A stretch of 64,000 bases of DNA from an uncultured Verrucomicrobiae bacterium (GCA_938005615.1 CALLMV010000024.1:1-64000); one strand, 5' to 3'; counted from the first letter of the stretch, positions 9,832-19,055 are shown. The notes: a model not told the origin generated them from the sequence alone. Numbers and translations: made by a program.

Positions 9832-9979
9832 AGTCAACTGCTCTGTGTTTACGATCGGGTAATAATAACGAGAATCTGTTTGACAAAGACTTTGACTGCA
9901 AAACTCATTTTATTAATCATGGCATAGAAGATCTTTAAAAGTTCATACTTCCAGGAGAAAGTTTCCTATTGCTGCAAGA

Positions 9980-10000
9980 TTTAAGAAGTCCTTTCTTAAA
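9980..10000 (+). other. Stem-loop in the upp leader
   Basis: TTTAAGAA (9980-9987) and TTCTTAAA (9993-10000) form an 8-bp perfect stem with a 5-base loop, 52 bp before the upp start. A second short palindrome, TTTCTAGAAA, is at 10033-10042. Whether this acts as RNA structure or a protein site cannot be decided. Confidence 0.3.
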
Positions 10001-10052
10001 AGAAACAACCCGCCCCCTTGTTCGGGATGAATTTTCTAGAAACAATTCGTCT

Positions 10053-10706
10053 ATGAGTAAATCCAAGCGATCCACAGATCCTGCGCAAAAAGTTTACGTC
10101 ATTAACCACCCTTTGCTTCAAGATCGGCTCACTCGGCTACGGAATAAGAATACATCTACAGCCGAATTCCGTTTCACGCTCGAGGAAGCGGGATTACTAC
10201 TCGCTGCAGAAGCCACGCGCCATCTTCCCACTCGTTCAGTCAGAATTCAAACTCCTCTGGCATCACATAAAGGCGTATGTCTAGCACATCCCACTGTGCT
10301 TGTACCTGTATTGCGAGCGGGTCTTAGCCTATTACCCGCTTTTCAACGCTTGCTACCTTCTGCTGCGATTGGATACATCGGCCTTGCCAGAAATGAGACA
10401 ACCCTTGCCCCCGAGGCCTACTATCAAAAACTTCCCAAAATCACCCTGAACACTCAGGTCTTCCTACTCGATCCCATGCTTGCGACTGGTGGCAGTTCAC
10501 AAGCTGCATTGGACTTGCTTCGCAAACACGGCGCGCACTGCATTACACTCGTCTGTCTCGTGGCTGCACCCGAGGGCTTAAAAAAAATTATCGAGAGCCA
10601 TCCTGATATTTCGATTTACACGGCGGCGATAGATCAGAAACTCAATCCTCGCGGGTTCATCACACCGGGTCTGGGCGATGCCGGAGATCGCCTCTTTGGC
10701 ACCTAG
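10053..10706 (+). CDS. upp: Uracil phosphoribosyltransferase
   Basis: 217 residues. The enzyme salvages uracil by joining it to PRPP to give UMP in the cytoplasm. The PRPP-binding signature LDPMLATGGSS is at residues 139-149, and PVLRAGL at 85-91 is the second conserved segment. The C-terminus GLGDAGDRLFGT contains the uracil-binding loop of the family. The usual length is 205-215 residues, which supports the ATG at 10053; the open frame reaches back to 9969 but that part has no conserved sequence. It stands alone on the plus strand with convergent genes downstream, so it is monocistronic. Confidence 0.95.
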   Translation: MSKSKRSTDPAQKVYVINHPLLQDRLTRLRNKNTSTAEFRFTLEEAGLLLAAEATRHLPTRSVRIQTPLASHKGVCLAHPTVLVPVLRAGLSLLPAFQRLLPSAAIGYIGLARNETTLAPEAYYQKLPKITLNTQVFLLDPMLATGGSSQAALDLLRKHGAHCITLVCLVAAPEGLKKIIESHPDISIYTAAIDQKLNPRGFITPGLGDAGDRLFGT

Positions 10707-10726
10707 TTGATTTGTATAATTGCCAC

Positions 10727-11728
10727 TCAGTAGAGTTTGCTGGCTCTTTGCTTCAGTTCACCAACCACAGCGCCTAGTTGGGGAAATCGACCGACTGCAG
10801 AAACTGCCAGAGACAGATTCTCCAGTGCCGGAGAGAAGTAATTCAGGTATTCTGTTTTGCCGAGATTTAAGCCTAAGTTGCCATAAGCACCCAGGGCCTG
10901 CATCAGCCTCTGCACCCCGGCAGTATGGAATTCATCTTCGCAAGTTTTGCCCTGAGTGGGTAAGATACCAGTTGTTTGAATGTAAAAGCGGAGCAGATCA
11001 TCGCGCTCTGCAGAATCCAAGCTCACATAGGGGTCGTACAACAAAGAGGCAACATCGTAAAAAGGATTACCTAACCGCAAACCTTGAAAATCAATTAACC
11101 ATGCTTCATTCCGGAACCACATCACATTTTGGCTCTGAAAATCACGATGCACAAAACACCGCTCCCTTGCACAAAGACGAGAAGAAATTACCTCAAATTC
11201 CGCACATAATTTCTCCATAAGGCTGTCACTGAGCTCAAGTCGCATGGCGCACTTTACACAATGTTCTAAGAAATAGTTTTGCTCCCAACGATAAAGTGCT
11301 TCGTCAAAACCAGGCATCAGCTCCAGATCCGGAAAAAGCGCGAAAACATCTTCTGGACGCAGGCTATGAAGACGGGCCACCTGGCCGAGAGCTTTTTTAT
11401 AAGCATCTATTTTCTCTGGAGCGTTCTGGTGACAAAGTGAATGCAAATCGACTTCACCAAGGTCATACATCCAAATAATTCGTTGCTGTGCATCGTGATG
11501 TAAAATTTTGGGGACATTTAGACCCCAGTGGTCCAACATCTCAGCAACGCGAGCAAACCGCGAATTTTCTGCGCGCTGCTCGGAATAAATCATCTTAATC
11601 GCAGAATTCCCATGAGAGTCGGAAACACGCTCAAAAATGCGATCTGAACCGCCCTTCATCAGCGGTGAAGACACCGTCCCCCCGACAAGTTGAACAGGGG
11701 AAAAATCGGCAAGCGTGCTCGGCAGCAT
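10727..11728 (-). CDS. APH-fold phosphotransferase, probably an AmgK-like sugar kinase
   Basis: 333 residues of the aminoglycoside phosphotransferase fold. The Brenner-type catalytic motif HRDFQSQN is at residues 194-201 and the metal-binding DFQG at 213-216, followed by the family's DVASLLYDPY segment. The DFQG/LGNPFYDVASLL pattern is that of AmgK, the cell-wall-recycling kinase acting on N-acetylmuramate and N-acetylglucosamine at the anomeric carbon, rather than of antibiotic resistance enzymes. The usual MurU nucleotidyltransferase partner is not next to it. It starts 3 bp after the lipoprotein gene stops and is the last gene of the long minus-strand run. The substrate is inferred. Confidence 0.75.
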   Translation of the reverse strand: MLPSTLADFSPVQLVGGTVSSPLMKGGSDRIFERVSDSHGNSAIKMIYSEQRAENSRFARVAEMLDHWGLNVPKILHHDAQQRIIWMYDLGEVDLHSLCHQNAPEKIDAYKKALGQVARLHSLRPEDVFALFPDLELMPGFDEALYRWEQNYFLEHCVKCAMRLELSDSLMEKLCAEFEVISSRLCARERCFVHRDFQSQNVMWFRNEAWLIDFQGLRLGNPFYDVASLLYDPYVSLDSAERDDLLRFYIQTTGILPTQGKTCEDEFHTAGVQRLMQALGAYGNLGLNLGKTEYLNYFSPALENLSLAVSAVGRFPQLGAVVGELKQRASKLY

Positions 11729-11731
11729 GCC

Positions 11732-12049
11732 TTATTCCAAGCCCGGCCGCAGTCTGCGTGCACTGCGATTGACCCACGCATCAGGTGGAGGCGGCGTCAC
11801 AGCCGGCAGAGGTTCGGAACGAGCTGCTCTCAACTCACTTTCTGTGACCGGATTTGCAACAGTGGGCAAAGGTTCTTCAACACCACTCAAAGACCATCCC
11901 TCTTCAGCAGGTAGAACTTCCATGTCAGCGACAGGGGTGCTACTCGTTGCTGAAGACTCCGGGCCTGTAGTAGTATCACCTGTTCTTGAGCAAGAATTCA
12001 ACAACAGCCCAGCTACAACAAATCCAGCAAATATTTTCGGGGAGAACAT
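11732..12049 (-). CDS. Small lipoprotein of unknown function
   Basis: 105 residues with a type II signal peptide: a hydrophobic stretch ends in the lipobox LLNSC with Cys20 as the lipidation site. The mature part is Pro, Thr, Glu and Ser rich with no recognised domain, so it looks like an unstructured envelope lipoprotein. It is followed after 3 bp by the phosphotransferase gene and preceded by the SH3/CarD-like gene with a 45-bp gap. I do not recognise the family. Confidence 0.65.
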   Translation of the reverse strand: MFSPKIFAGFVVAGLLLNSCSRTGDTTTGPESSATSSTPVADMEVLPAEEGWSLSGVEEPLPTVANPVTESELRAARSEPLPAVTPPPPDAWVNRSARRLRPGLE

Positions 12050-12094
12050 GAAAAACTATCGTTTGCTTAGGGCCTTTTATCAAGCGCAAAGGAG

Positions 12095-12625
12095 TCAAAA
12101 ACCATCTGCCGAGGCGTCATGAAATAAGATGTTGAACGACGTCATCGAGCCATAACACCTGGTGATGTAGCTTTGGAGCTCCACTTTCTCCGCATCGGAA
12201 AGCTTATCATGAGCGTTAATCTTCTGTTCGAGAATACGAAGCTGGTTGCGCATCATAACAATTTTATGAAAGAAAATATCTAGATCTATTTCCTTGGGCT
12301 GAGAGTCGTTGGCCGTCTTGAGGATGAGTTTGCCACCCTGCCATCGTCGTGCTAAAAGATCACGGTAAGACTCCGGTTTCTCCAAACCCAACTCAGTAAT
12401 GACAGCCGCAACCGTGCGACGCACCAAGACATCCAGAGGCTCTTGCAGACCACTGATCTCGACCTTTGGCTCGGAAGGGGACAGGTCTGAGTTTTCCGGG
12501 CAGAGTAGTTTCGTGCCTTCAGTAAAAAGAATCTCAGCTTGTCCAGCAGCAAGTCGGCGGACCTCACCAAGACCATAAACCGGATGAAGAACCTTTATGC
12601 CGATGCGTAGTTCTTCTGTTCGCAT
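12095..12625 (-). CDS. Hypothetical protein with SH3/CarD-like N-terminal segment
   Basis: 176 residues. The N-terminal segment (residues 5-40, GIKVLHPVYGLGEVRRL followed by short beta strands) resembles the SH3-like RNA-polymerase-interacting domain of CarD/TRCF or the related DUF3553-type barrels. The rest is mostly helical, with a long predicted helix around 125-150 containing MRNQLRILEQKIN. No zinc site or enzyme motif is visible. It begins 4 bp after the DUF4912 gene stops, so the two are likely translated from one message. A regulatory role is a guess from the N-terminal similarity. Confidence 0.6.
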   Translation of the reverse strand: MRTEELRIGIKVLHPVYGLGEVRRLAAGQAEILFTEGTKLLCPENSDLSPSEPKVEISGLQEPLDVLVRRTVAAVITELGLEKPESYRDLLARRWQGGKLILKTANDSQPKEIDLDIFFHKIVMMRNQLRILEQKINAHDKLSDAEKVELQSYITRCYGSMTSFNILFHDASADGF

Positions 12626-12629
12626 AAAC

Positions 12630-13919
12630 TCAATCTACAACCTGCCGACCCAAAGGCTCAGTTAAATGTCCTGGCTGACCTGTGTTGTCCACGCCTCCGG
12701 ATTTTTCCGTCAAACGCAGAAAACTAAGCAGAGCCTCACGTGTCTCAACCCCATCAGGCGATGTCGCACTGATAGGTATGTGAAACGCCCCGTCGGGGAA
12801 TACAAAATGGTAATAAAATGTACCATCTTTTGAGATTGTAATTTCTTCGCCATCCACACGCACCTTGGCAGCCGGATCAGTACCACCATAGATGATCAAC
12901 TCTGCATTGACATGCATGAAAAATCCTCGCGGCTTAAATGCTGACTCCGAACCACCCCAGGAAGTTGGCCAGCTTGTTGGTGGAATGCTCGACGGGGCCT
13001 GACCCCGAGCGCCCTCCAGCTCGTGCTGGAAGCGCCCATGACGCACCCTCCAAGTCTTGACGACGTCTTCCGAACCTACGCGAATAACTCGCCGGAACTC
13101 CTCTTCCCACTCTTCCACGAGTTTCGCCCACTTTGATTCCGGCATGCTCACTCGTCTGGGGACTTCAAATGGAAATACGAAACCTTCGTCCTGCAATCTT
13201 GCCACTGTCTCAAGCAGTCGCTCCCCTGGTAGCCGATGAAATTCTATGAGCCTCGCCAACTCTTCAAACGATATGGAGACAGGCACGGTTACATATCTGA
13301 TAGCCCCGGGTGCTGCGCTCATCCGCGGAATTTCGCTTTGAGCGGAGCGTGCAGCAGTTTGGAAGCTCCCATTAACGTACACACCAAGCTCTGCAAAAAC
13401 ACGCATTCCAGGTGATCGTTGATGAAAGAACCAATCTCGTACACCGCCGTCTATTAATGCCTGTTGCAACACTTCACCGTTATCACTAAGCAATCTTACA
13501 AAAACTTTGTGCTCAGGTGTGCTATGACGCAATTGATCCAACTGCTCCCAAGACCAATCCCAGTAAACAAAGACCCACTCCGGATCGCGTGCCAAAGCAA
13601 AAATACGTCGTGTTCCATAACTCTCTGCGAGCTCCCCCAAATTATCTAGAGGATCGGCTTCGCTTGCAGCAGCGGGCAAACCAACTACCAGTCTGGCAAC
13701 CTCAGGCTCGTCAGCCCCCAAACTCAAGCGAAGTTTTGAGCGTAGTGAGGTTTTGCCGGGCAGATTCTTTCTACTGGCTATCGTGGATTTGCCGCCGACC
13801 GGTCTTTTTCTCTTGCCACTTGATTTTTTAGAAGAGGAAACACTCAGCGCCCTACGAGATGAGGTGTCAGTTTTCTTAGTAATTTTTTTGCCCGTTTTTT
13901 TTCTTTCGTTTTCTGCCAT
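12630..13919 (-). CDS. DUF4912 domain protein with basic N-terminal tail
   Basis: 429 residues. Residues 1-65 are Lys/Arg/Ser rich and probably disordered or nucleic-acid binding. Residues about 100-205 match DUF4912: DPEWVFVYW at 112-120, then VFVRLLS and the GVRDWFFH segment. DUF4912 is a domain of unknown function with a predicted immunoglobulin-like or carbohydrate-binding beta fold. A second beta-rich region at about 330-405 contains a YGGTDPAAKVRVDGEEIT segment that looks like a repeat of a bacterial Ig-like fold. The gene starts one base after the small membrane protein gene stops, so translation is coupled. The function is unknown. Confidence 0.8.
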   Translation of the reverse strand: MAENERKKTGKKITKKTDTSSRRALSVSSSKKSSGKRKRPVGGKSTIASRKNLPGKTSLRSKLRLSLGADEPEVARLVVGLPAAASEADPLDNLGELAESYGTRRIFALARDPEWVFVYWDWSWEQLDQLRHSTPEHKVFVRLLSDNGEVLQQALIDGGVRDWFFHQRSPGMRVFAELGVYVNGSFQTAARSAQSEIPRMSAAPGAIRYVTVPVSISFEELARLIEFHRLPGERLLETVARLQDEGFVFPFEVPRRVSMPESKWAKLVEEWEEEFRRVIRVGSEDVVKTWRVRHGRFQHELEGARGQAPSSIPPTSWPTSWGGSESAFKPRGFFMHVNAELIIYGGTDPAAKVRVDGEEITISKDGTFYYHFVFPDGAFHIPISATSPDGVETREALLSFLRLTEKSGGVDNTGQPGHLTEPLGRQVVD

Positions 13920-13920
13920 A

Positions 13921-14076
13921 TCAGCTCCGTACTTCAGTTGATTTGTTCCTGTAGCTGCAAATTTTTGTTTTCGAATGCGAAGAAGATCGGGTTAAAGTCA
14001 ACCAGACACACATTACGAAAAACAGGGTCGTACCACCCACGCAAAGCAGCATCAGAATCCATCCGCCCGGCGTCAT
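13921..14076 (-). CDS. Small membrane subunit paired with the NSS symporter (MetS-like)
   Basis: 51 residues: a short N-terminus MTPGGW, one strong membrane helix at about 6-28 and a basic C-terminal tail. The start ATG overlaps the symporter stop as TAATG and has AGGAG 7-8 bases upstream. Single-helix proteins of this type directly downstream of NSS-family transporters are known from the MetPS methionine/alanine importer, where the small subunit is needed for uptake. The size, topology and gene position fit that model; sequence identity to characterised MetS cannot be judged by eye. It is easily missed because a longer frame starting at 14142 lies inside the symporter gene. Confidence 0.6.
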   Translation of the reverse strand: MTPGGWILMLLCVGGTTLFFVMCVWLTLTRSSSHSKTKICSYRNKSTEVRS

Positions 14077-15656
14077 TATTTTCTCCTGTCCTCTTGCTTC
14101 CAGCGTTCTACAGCCAAGTGGATACAGAGCGCTAGGATACAAACTACAAGAATGATCCAGCCAAACGCAATTTGCACAGTGCGATCATTCGCAAGCTGGG
14201 TCAGACGCCCCAAATGTAAACCTTCTGTGCCGAAGTTAAAAAATTCCTGATGTACCCAGAGTAAAAACACAGCAATGAGCACTAGAGGTGTGATAAATTT
14301 GAGCACAAAGAGAAGCACTCTTGGCACTTTGAGAGCTGCACCACGGCGCAGCTCTTTCCAAGCTCGCTTACTGCCCAGCACCCAACCAAAAACAATCGTC
14401 TGAATCAGTGCGAGCAGAAATATACAGAAGGTGCCGACCCAGAAATCCATAGTGTCAAGTGCCTTGAGATCGCCGCTGAAATAGATCACAATTCCTGTGC
14501 CCGCACTGCATATCGCACAAACCAGCACAATAGCCACTTTACGAGACACACCAAGTCCCTCCTCGAAAAAAGCCACCGCTGGCTGGATCATCGAGAGCGA
14601 GCTCGTGAGAGCAGCCAGAAATAACAGCAGAAAAAACAATCCTCCAAAAATATGGCCCATCGGTAACATCGCAAATAGCCCGGGCAGTGCCACAAACCCC
14701 AGTCCCATCGCACTACCAAGCGGTACGGCTGCCCCTAAAAACAGAAAAGCTGCTGGCAACGTCAACATTCCACCAAGAGCCACCTCACAAAATTCATTTC
14801 CTGCCACGGCTGTCGTTCCGCTGAGTACAATGTCCTCATTGTGCCGCACGTAACTTGCGTAAGTGATGACCACACCAAAGCCTACCGACAGCGAGAAAAA
14901 AATCTGACCTGCGGCTGACAGCCACATACCAGGATTCATCAGCGAATTCCAAAAAGCCTCCGTGCCTCCAGGGTTCCACATCCTGCCGAGAGCATTCATC
15001 ACGTTGCGTTCCGGAAATTCAGGATTCGGCGTACCCAAAGTTAAAATCCGAACAACTAGCACAATAGACAGCAACATTAGCAGCGGCACGCCGACTTTGC
15101 ATGTCAACTCAATCCCGCGCCGAATTCCAAAATAAACTAATCCCAAATTCAGGACAAAACATGCGACCACCAGCCACAGCAAAGGACTACCTCCACCGAA
15201 AAGCAAACCATCCCCCGCCTGCCCTGTGAACTTCACGAAGTGGTCCTTCGCTATATCCGACGTAATTACTTGGCCAGAAAAGTAACGCAATGCATAACCT
15301 AAACACCAAGCCTCGATCACCACATAATACTGAAAAATCACCATCGGAATCAGCACACCCAACAATCCGAGATAAGCCCCACCCGGGCGACCGGTAATCA
15401 CACGAAACACCCCGGGTGCCGAGCAAAATCCCCGCACACCTCCGTACCTTCCCATCGCCCACTCAGCAAGAGCCAAGGGCAAGCCCATTATCAAAAGCGA
15501 AATAAAATACGCTACCATAAAGGCCGCGATATCGTGCTGAGCTGCTTGGCCGGGGAAGCGCAAAAAATTTCCCAATCCGACCGCACTGCCCATCACCGCG
15601 AAAATCACCCCAATCCGGGAAGACCACAACTCACGGTTTAAGTTACCATGGCTCAT
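14076..15656 (-). CDS. Sodium:neurotransmitter symporter (NSS/SNF) family transporter
   Basis: 526 residues with 11-12 membrane helices. The first helix has the sodium and substrate site segment SAVGLGNFLRFP at about residues 24-35, unwound in LeuT and MhsT. Family members couple sodium entry to import of amino acids or related compounds. The ATG at 15656 is preferred to a GTG three codons upstream because AGGA lies about 10 bases before it. Its stop overlaps the ATG of a 51-residue membrane protein, suggesting a two-component transporter. The substrate is unknown. Confidence 0.92.
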   Translation of the reverse strand: MSHGNLNRELWSSRIGVIFAVMGSAVGLGNFLRFPGQAAQHDIAAFMVAYFISLLIMGLPLALAEWAMGRYGGVRGFCSAPGVFRVITGRPGGAYLGLLGVLIPMVIFQYYVVIEAWCLGYALRYFSGQVITSDIAKDHFVKFTGQAGDGLLFGGGSPLLWLVVACFVLNLGLVYFGIRRGIELTCKVGVPLLMLLSIVLVVRILTLGTPNPEFPERNVMNALGRMWNPGGTEAFWNSLMNPGMWLSAAGQIFFSLSVGFGVVITYASYVRHNEDIVLSGTTAVAGNEFCEVALGGMLTLPAAFLFLGAAVPLGSAMGLGFVALPGLFAMLPMGHIFGGLFFLLLFLAALTSSLSMIQPAVAFFEEGLGVSRKVAIVLVCAICSAGTGIVIYFSGDLKALDTMDFWVGTFCIFLLALIQTIVFGWVLGSKRAWKELRRGAALKVPRVLLFVLKFITPLVLIAVFLLWVHQEFFNFGTEGLHLGRLTQLANDRTVQIAFGWIILVVCILALCIHLAVERWKQEDRRK

Positions 15657-15724
15657 CGATGCCACATCCTAGCCACTCAATTTCGCTAAGGTCAATAACC
15701 CTTGACGAAGAAATCAAAACTTGG

Positions 15725-16174
15725 TCAACGCACTTCAACATCGGGCGGCCCGCAAACTGCATCCAACTCAGCCTGTAAAAGCACCGCTGCCGATTCAGAA
15801 TCCACAAGCTCACGAACAGCATGCTCTCTTTTTCCACTCTCCTTCAATTGGCGTCTCGCAGCCACTGTGCTCAATCGTTCATCCACCAAACGGCAAGCCA
15901 AACCCAACTTCTCCAGTTCGCGGGCCAGCGCCTCCGACTTTTGCGCGCTCTGCGCATCTCCCCCGTGCATGTGTCTAGCGCGGCCGACAAACACGAGAGC
16001 TACGTCGTACCCAATTAAAGCGTCGTGCACGCGCTTGGCGGTCGCTGACAAGCCTTCCGCGTTCACGTAAGGCAGTGGACGCGCGATCATCCTCATTTCG
16101 TCACTTACGGCGATGCCCACTCGTCGGGTTCCCGGATCAATCGCCGCCAGCCTGCCAGCAGGGGGTAAATGCAC
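15725..16174 (-). CDS. ruvX: Putative Holliday junction resolvase / pre-16S rRNA nuclease YqgF
   Basis: 149 residues of the RNase H-like fold. The first catalytic aspartate is in AIDPGTRRVG at residue 13, a central FVGRARHMHGG segment follows, and the last acidic residue is in LVDERLS. YqgF matures the 5' end of 16S rRNA and has been linked to Holliday-junction processing. The start is a GTG at 16174 with AGGAG 7 bases upstream; an alternative GTG at 16210 overlaps the trxB stop as GTGA. The choice affects only the first 12 residues. It follows trxB and precedes the symporter gene in the same direction. Confidence 0.85.
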   Translation of the reverse strand: MHLPPAGRLAAIDPGTRRVGIAVSDEMRMIARPLPYVNAEGLSATAKRVHDALIGYDVALVFVGRARHMHGGDAQSAQKSEALARELEKLGLACRLVDERLSTVAARRQLKESGKREHAVRELVDSESAAVLLQAELDAVCGPPDVEVR

Positions 16175-16206
16175 AGAGGAGCTCCTATTTTTCAGCGATG
16201 AAAATA

Positions 16207-17157
16207 TCACAGAGGCAGTGAAGCGAGGTACCGCTCGCAATCAATCGCGGCTGCACAACCGGAACCTGCTGCCGTCACTGCTTGCCGATAGGTGTGGTCC
16301 ACCACATCACCACAGGCGAACACGCCCTCTATATTCATGCGAGTACTACCCAGCTCGGGAAGCAAGTAGCCGTTGGCATCTTTGTGCAAACGATCTTTGA
16401 AAAGCCCTGTGTTGGGTGCCAAGCCGATCGCTACAAACACACCTGCACAAGGTAATTCCTTTAATGAGCCATCCTTCGTATTCTCCAATTGAACACCCGT
16501 GACGCGGCCGAGAGCAACATCGCGTATCTCCCGCACCACTGCATTCCAGTGAAATTGGATTTTTTCGTGCTGCAATGCCCGCTGCTGCATCACCTTTGAG
16601 GCCCTCAATGTATCACGGCGATGAACGACATGCACCTTCGAAGCAAAGCGTGTGAGATACAAAGCCTCTTCCATCGCCGTATCGCCACCGCCTACCACAA
16701 CCAGTGGCTGGTTGCGAAATATCGGTAGCGCGCCATCACACGTGGCACAATAAGTCACGCCTTTTTTATCTAAAAGCTTTTCACTTTCAATCCCAAGATG
16801 TTTGTGGCTGGCACCGGTAGCCACGATCAGCGTACGCGTGAGCACCTCTCCTGCACCGTGTCGCAGACGAAAAGGCCGTGCGTCAAAATCCACTTCCGTC
16901 ACTTCCTCCATAAGCACCTCCGCCCCAAAACGTACAGCTTGCTGCTCCATGCGCTGCATCAGTTCGTTGCCATCCACTCCCTCAGGAAATCCGGGAAAGT
17001 TTTCCACAATCGTAGTAGTAGTAAGAAGTCCTCCAGGCATCCGCCCGGTAATAAGTAAGGGCGCCAGACCAGCCCGCGCCGTGTATATGCCGGCAGTCAG
17101 ACCTGCGCAACCCGTGCCGAGTATAACAACATCACGAATGTTTTTAGATTCAGCCAT
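16207..17157 (-). CDS. trxB: Thioredoxin-disulfide reductase
   Basis: 316 residues, the family length. The FAD-binding loop GTGCAG is at residues 14-19, the redox-active disulfide CATC at 137-140 followed by Asp141, and the NADPH-binding GGGDTAMEEA near 155. It transfers electrons from NADPH to thioredoxin in the cytoplasm. The C-terminal segment GVFACGDVVD is also standard. No thioredoxin gene lies nearby. The stop overlaps an alternative start of ruvX, so the two are probably one unit. Confidence 0.97.
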   Translation of the reverse strand: MAESKNIRDVVILGTGCAGLTAGIYTARAGLAPLLITGRMPGGLLTTTTIVENFPGFPEGVDGNELMQRMEQQAVRFGAEVLMEEVTEVDFDARPFRLRHGAGEVLTRTLIVATGASHKHLGIESEKLLDKKGVTYCATCDGALPIFRNQPLVVVGGGDTAMEEALYLTRFASKVHVVHRRDTLRASKVMQQRALQHEKIQFHWNAVVREIRDVALGRVTGVQLENTKDGSLKELPCAGVFVAIGLAPNTGLFKDRLHKDANGYLLPELGSTRMNIEGVFACGDVVDHTYRQAVTAAGSGCAAAIDCERYLASLPL

Positions 17158-17247
17158 AAGTTGTCTATTAAAAATAAAAACAAGACCGAGTCGAAATAAA
17201 ATTCTGCTCAGCGGTAGTGATGTGAACGCAGCGCTGTTGAGTACACA

Positions 17248-18951
17248 TTACTCATCCAGCGCATCCGTCTCTGTTGCAGTAACGCGCAGAACTTCTTCTA
17301 CCGATGTAACGCCTTTGATCACCTTGCGCCAACCCGCCTGGCGTAAGGTGATCATGCCTTCTTCCAGCGCCACTTTACGCAGCTCAGCAGCCGGACGCCG
17401 CTGGGAAATCATGTCCTGAAGACGTTGGGAAATCACGACCAACTCCAGAATAGCCGTACGACCTTGGTAACCTGAACCGCGGCAATGGTCGCAACCAACT
17501 GGTTTGAAAATTTTATCTCTGTACTGAAGAGGAAAGCCGATCGCCTGCAACTCAGCGGTGCTGAAATCCGCCGGCGTTTTGCAGTGAGGGCACAACGTAC
17601 GAATTAATCGCTGGGCAAGAAACGCACGAACTGAGGCACTCACCAGGAAAGGCTCCACTCCCATATCCACCAGGCGAGTAATCCCGCCAATGGCATCGTT
17701 GGTATGCAGAGTAGAAAAGACAAGGTGTCCTGTGAGGGCCGCACGGATCGCAATTTCTGTGGTCTCCAAATCTCGCATCTCACCAATCATCACGACATTG
17801 GGGTCACCACGTAAGATAGAACGCAGAGCCGCTGCAAACGTCAGGTTGATCTCTGGCTTGACCGCGATTTGAATGACCCCAGGAATTTTGTTCTCTACAG
17901 GGTCTTCCACAGTTACGATTCTTCTGTCTTTTGTGTTGATGGCAGAGAGTAGGGTGTAGAGTGTCGTTGATTTACCCGAACCAGTGGGACCAGTTATAAG
18001 AATAATACCGTTGGGCAGCTTGAGCAGATCGCGTACAGTTTTCTCCACGTCCGGATCGAGGCCCAGCGTATCGAAGGTAAATTGTTTTTGCCCAAGGAGG
18101 CGCAGAGAGATGCTCTCACCTGTGACAGATGGGATCGTGGCAATACGCACGTCAACTGGCTTACCCTCAAATTCCAGATTGATTCGCCCATCCTGGGGCA
18201 GCCGCCTTTCAGCGATATCTAGATTGGCCATGATTTTAATGCGGGAAATAACCGAGGCTTGTAACAGTTTGATTTGTGCGGGCACGGGCACTTCTTGGAG
18301 CATTCCGTCGATCCGGTAGCGTATCTGCAGATCATTCTCCAGCGGCTCGATATGAATGTCTGTGGCACGCTCAGCAAGAGCTTCACGCAGGATCTGATTA
18401 ACAAACTTCACCACTGAGGCTTCAGAGTCCTCAGCATCTAACACGGTAGTCTCTTGTTTGAGGCTTTCCAAGATGTCCTCGTCAAGGCGGCCTTCCATGA
18501 TTTGATCAAAGACTTCGGCCCCAATTCCGTAGCCTGTTCTTAGCCCAGCAAGAATCTGCCTGCGCGTGCACATGTTCCATCGCACCTTGGACTGAACAAC
18601 CTGCATGATCGCTTGGCGGGCCATGAAATCAAAAGGATCATACGTCAGAACACACAGAGATTCCTCATCCTGCTCCAGTGGCAAAATATGGTAACGTAGC
18701 GCCACAGCAGCGGGGAACTGTTCACGAATATTTGCAGGCACAGTAGGCGAAGGTTCAGTACTCCAAGGAATGCTGTATCGCTCACTCACGTTCATAAGGA
18801 ATTTGGGCTCGTCCACCAATTTCTCATCGAGGAGACTGGAGATGAGAGAGCGCTGCTGTTCGGCTGCCTCCAAAAGGGTGGAGCGACATTTGTCCGGATC
18901 CATCGCTCCAGAATCACGGGCGATCTCTACGAGTTCTTCGATTAGACTCAT
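17248..18951 (-). CDS. PilB/GspE-type secretion or pilus-assembly ATPase
   Basis: 567 residues. The order is an N-terminal GspE/MshEN domain (about 1-150), a linker with RATDIHIEP at 195-203, Walker A GPTGSGKST at 321-329 and Walker B VVMIGEMRD near 386-394. The His box GHLVFSTLHTND lies near 408-419, and a zinc site has CPHC at 454-457 and CDHC at 487-490. Such hexameric ATPases drive type IV pilus extension or type II secretion at the inner membrane. No pilin, PilC, PilT or secretin gene is in the window, so which machine it serves is unknown. It follows the TPR protein gene by 104 bp on the same strand. Confidence 0.9.
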   Translation of the reverse strand: MSLIEELVEIARDSGAMDPDKCRSTLLEAAEQQRSLISSLLDEKLVDEPKFLMNVSERYSIPWSTEPSPTVPANIREQFPAAVALRYHILPLEQDEESLCVLTYDPFDFMARQAIMQVVQSKVRWNMCTRRQILAGLRTGYGIGAEVFDQIMEGRLDEDILESLKQETTVLDAEDSEASVVKFVNQILREALAERATDIHIEPLENDLQIRYRIDGMLQEVPVPAQIKLLQASVISRIKIMANLDIAERRLPQDGRINLEFEGKPVDVRIATIPSVTGESISLRLLGQKQFTFDTLGLDPDVEKTVRDLLKLPNGIILITGPTGSGKSTTLYTLLSAINTKDRRIVTVEDPVENKIPGVIQIAVKPEINLTFAAALRSILRGDPNVVMIGEMRDLETTEIAIRAALTGHLVFSTLHTNDAIGGITRLVDMGVEPFLVSASVRAFLAQRLIRTLCPHCKTPADFSTAELQAIGFPLQYRDKIFKPVGCDHCRGSGYQGRTAILELVVISQRLQDMISQRRPAAELRKVALEEGMITLRQAGWRKVIKGVTSVEEVLRVTATETDALDE

Positions 18952-19055
18952 CTACTATCTTTTAGCCTCACAGTGATTTTTGCAAACCTCCTAAAAATGT
19001 ATATGAAGAGCGTTTACTACTGTGGGAATTAATCTGCGGCTACTTGTGAGCTGGG

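Noticed and set aside
10720-11220. 166-codon plus frame opposite the phosphotransferase
   Set aside because: No motif; the minus frame has HRDFQSQN and DFQG.
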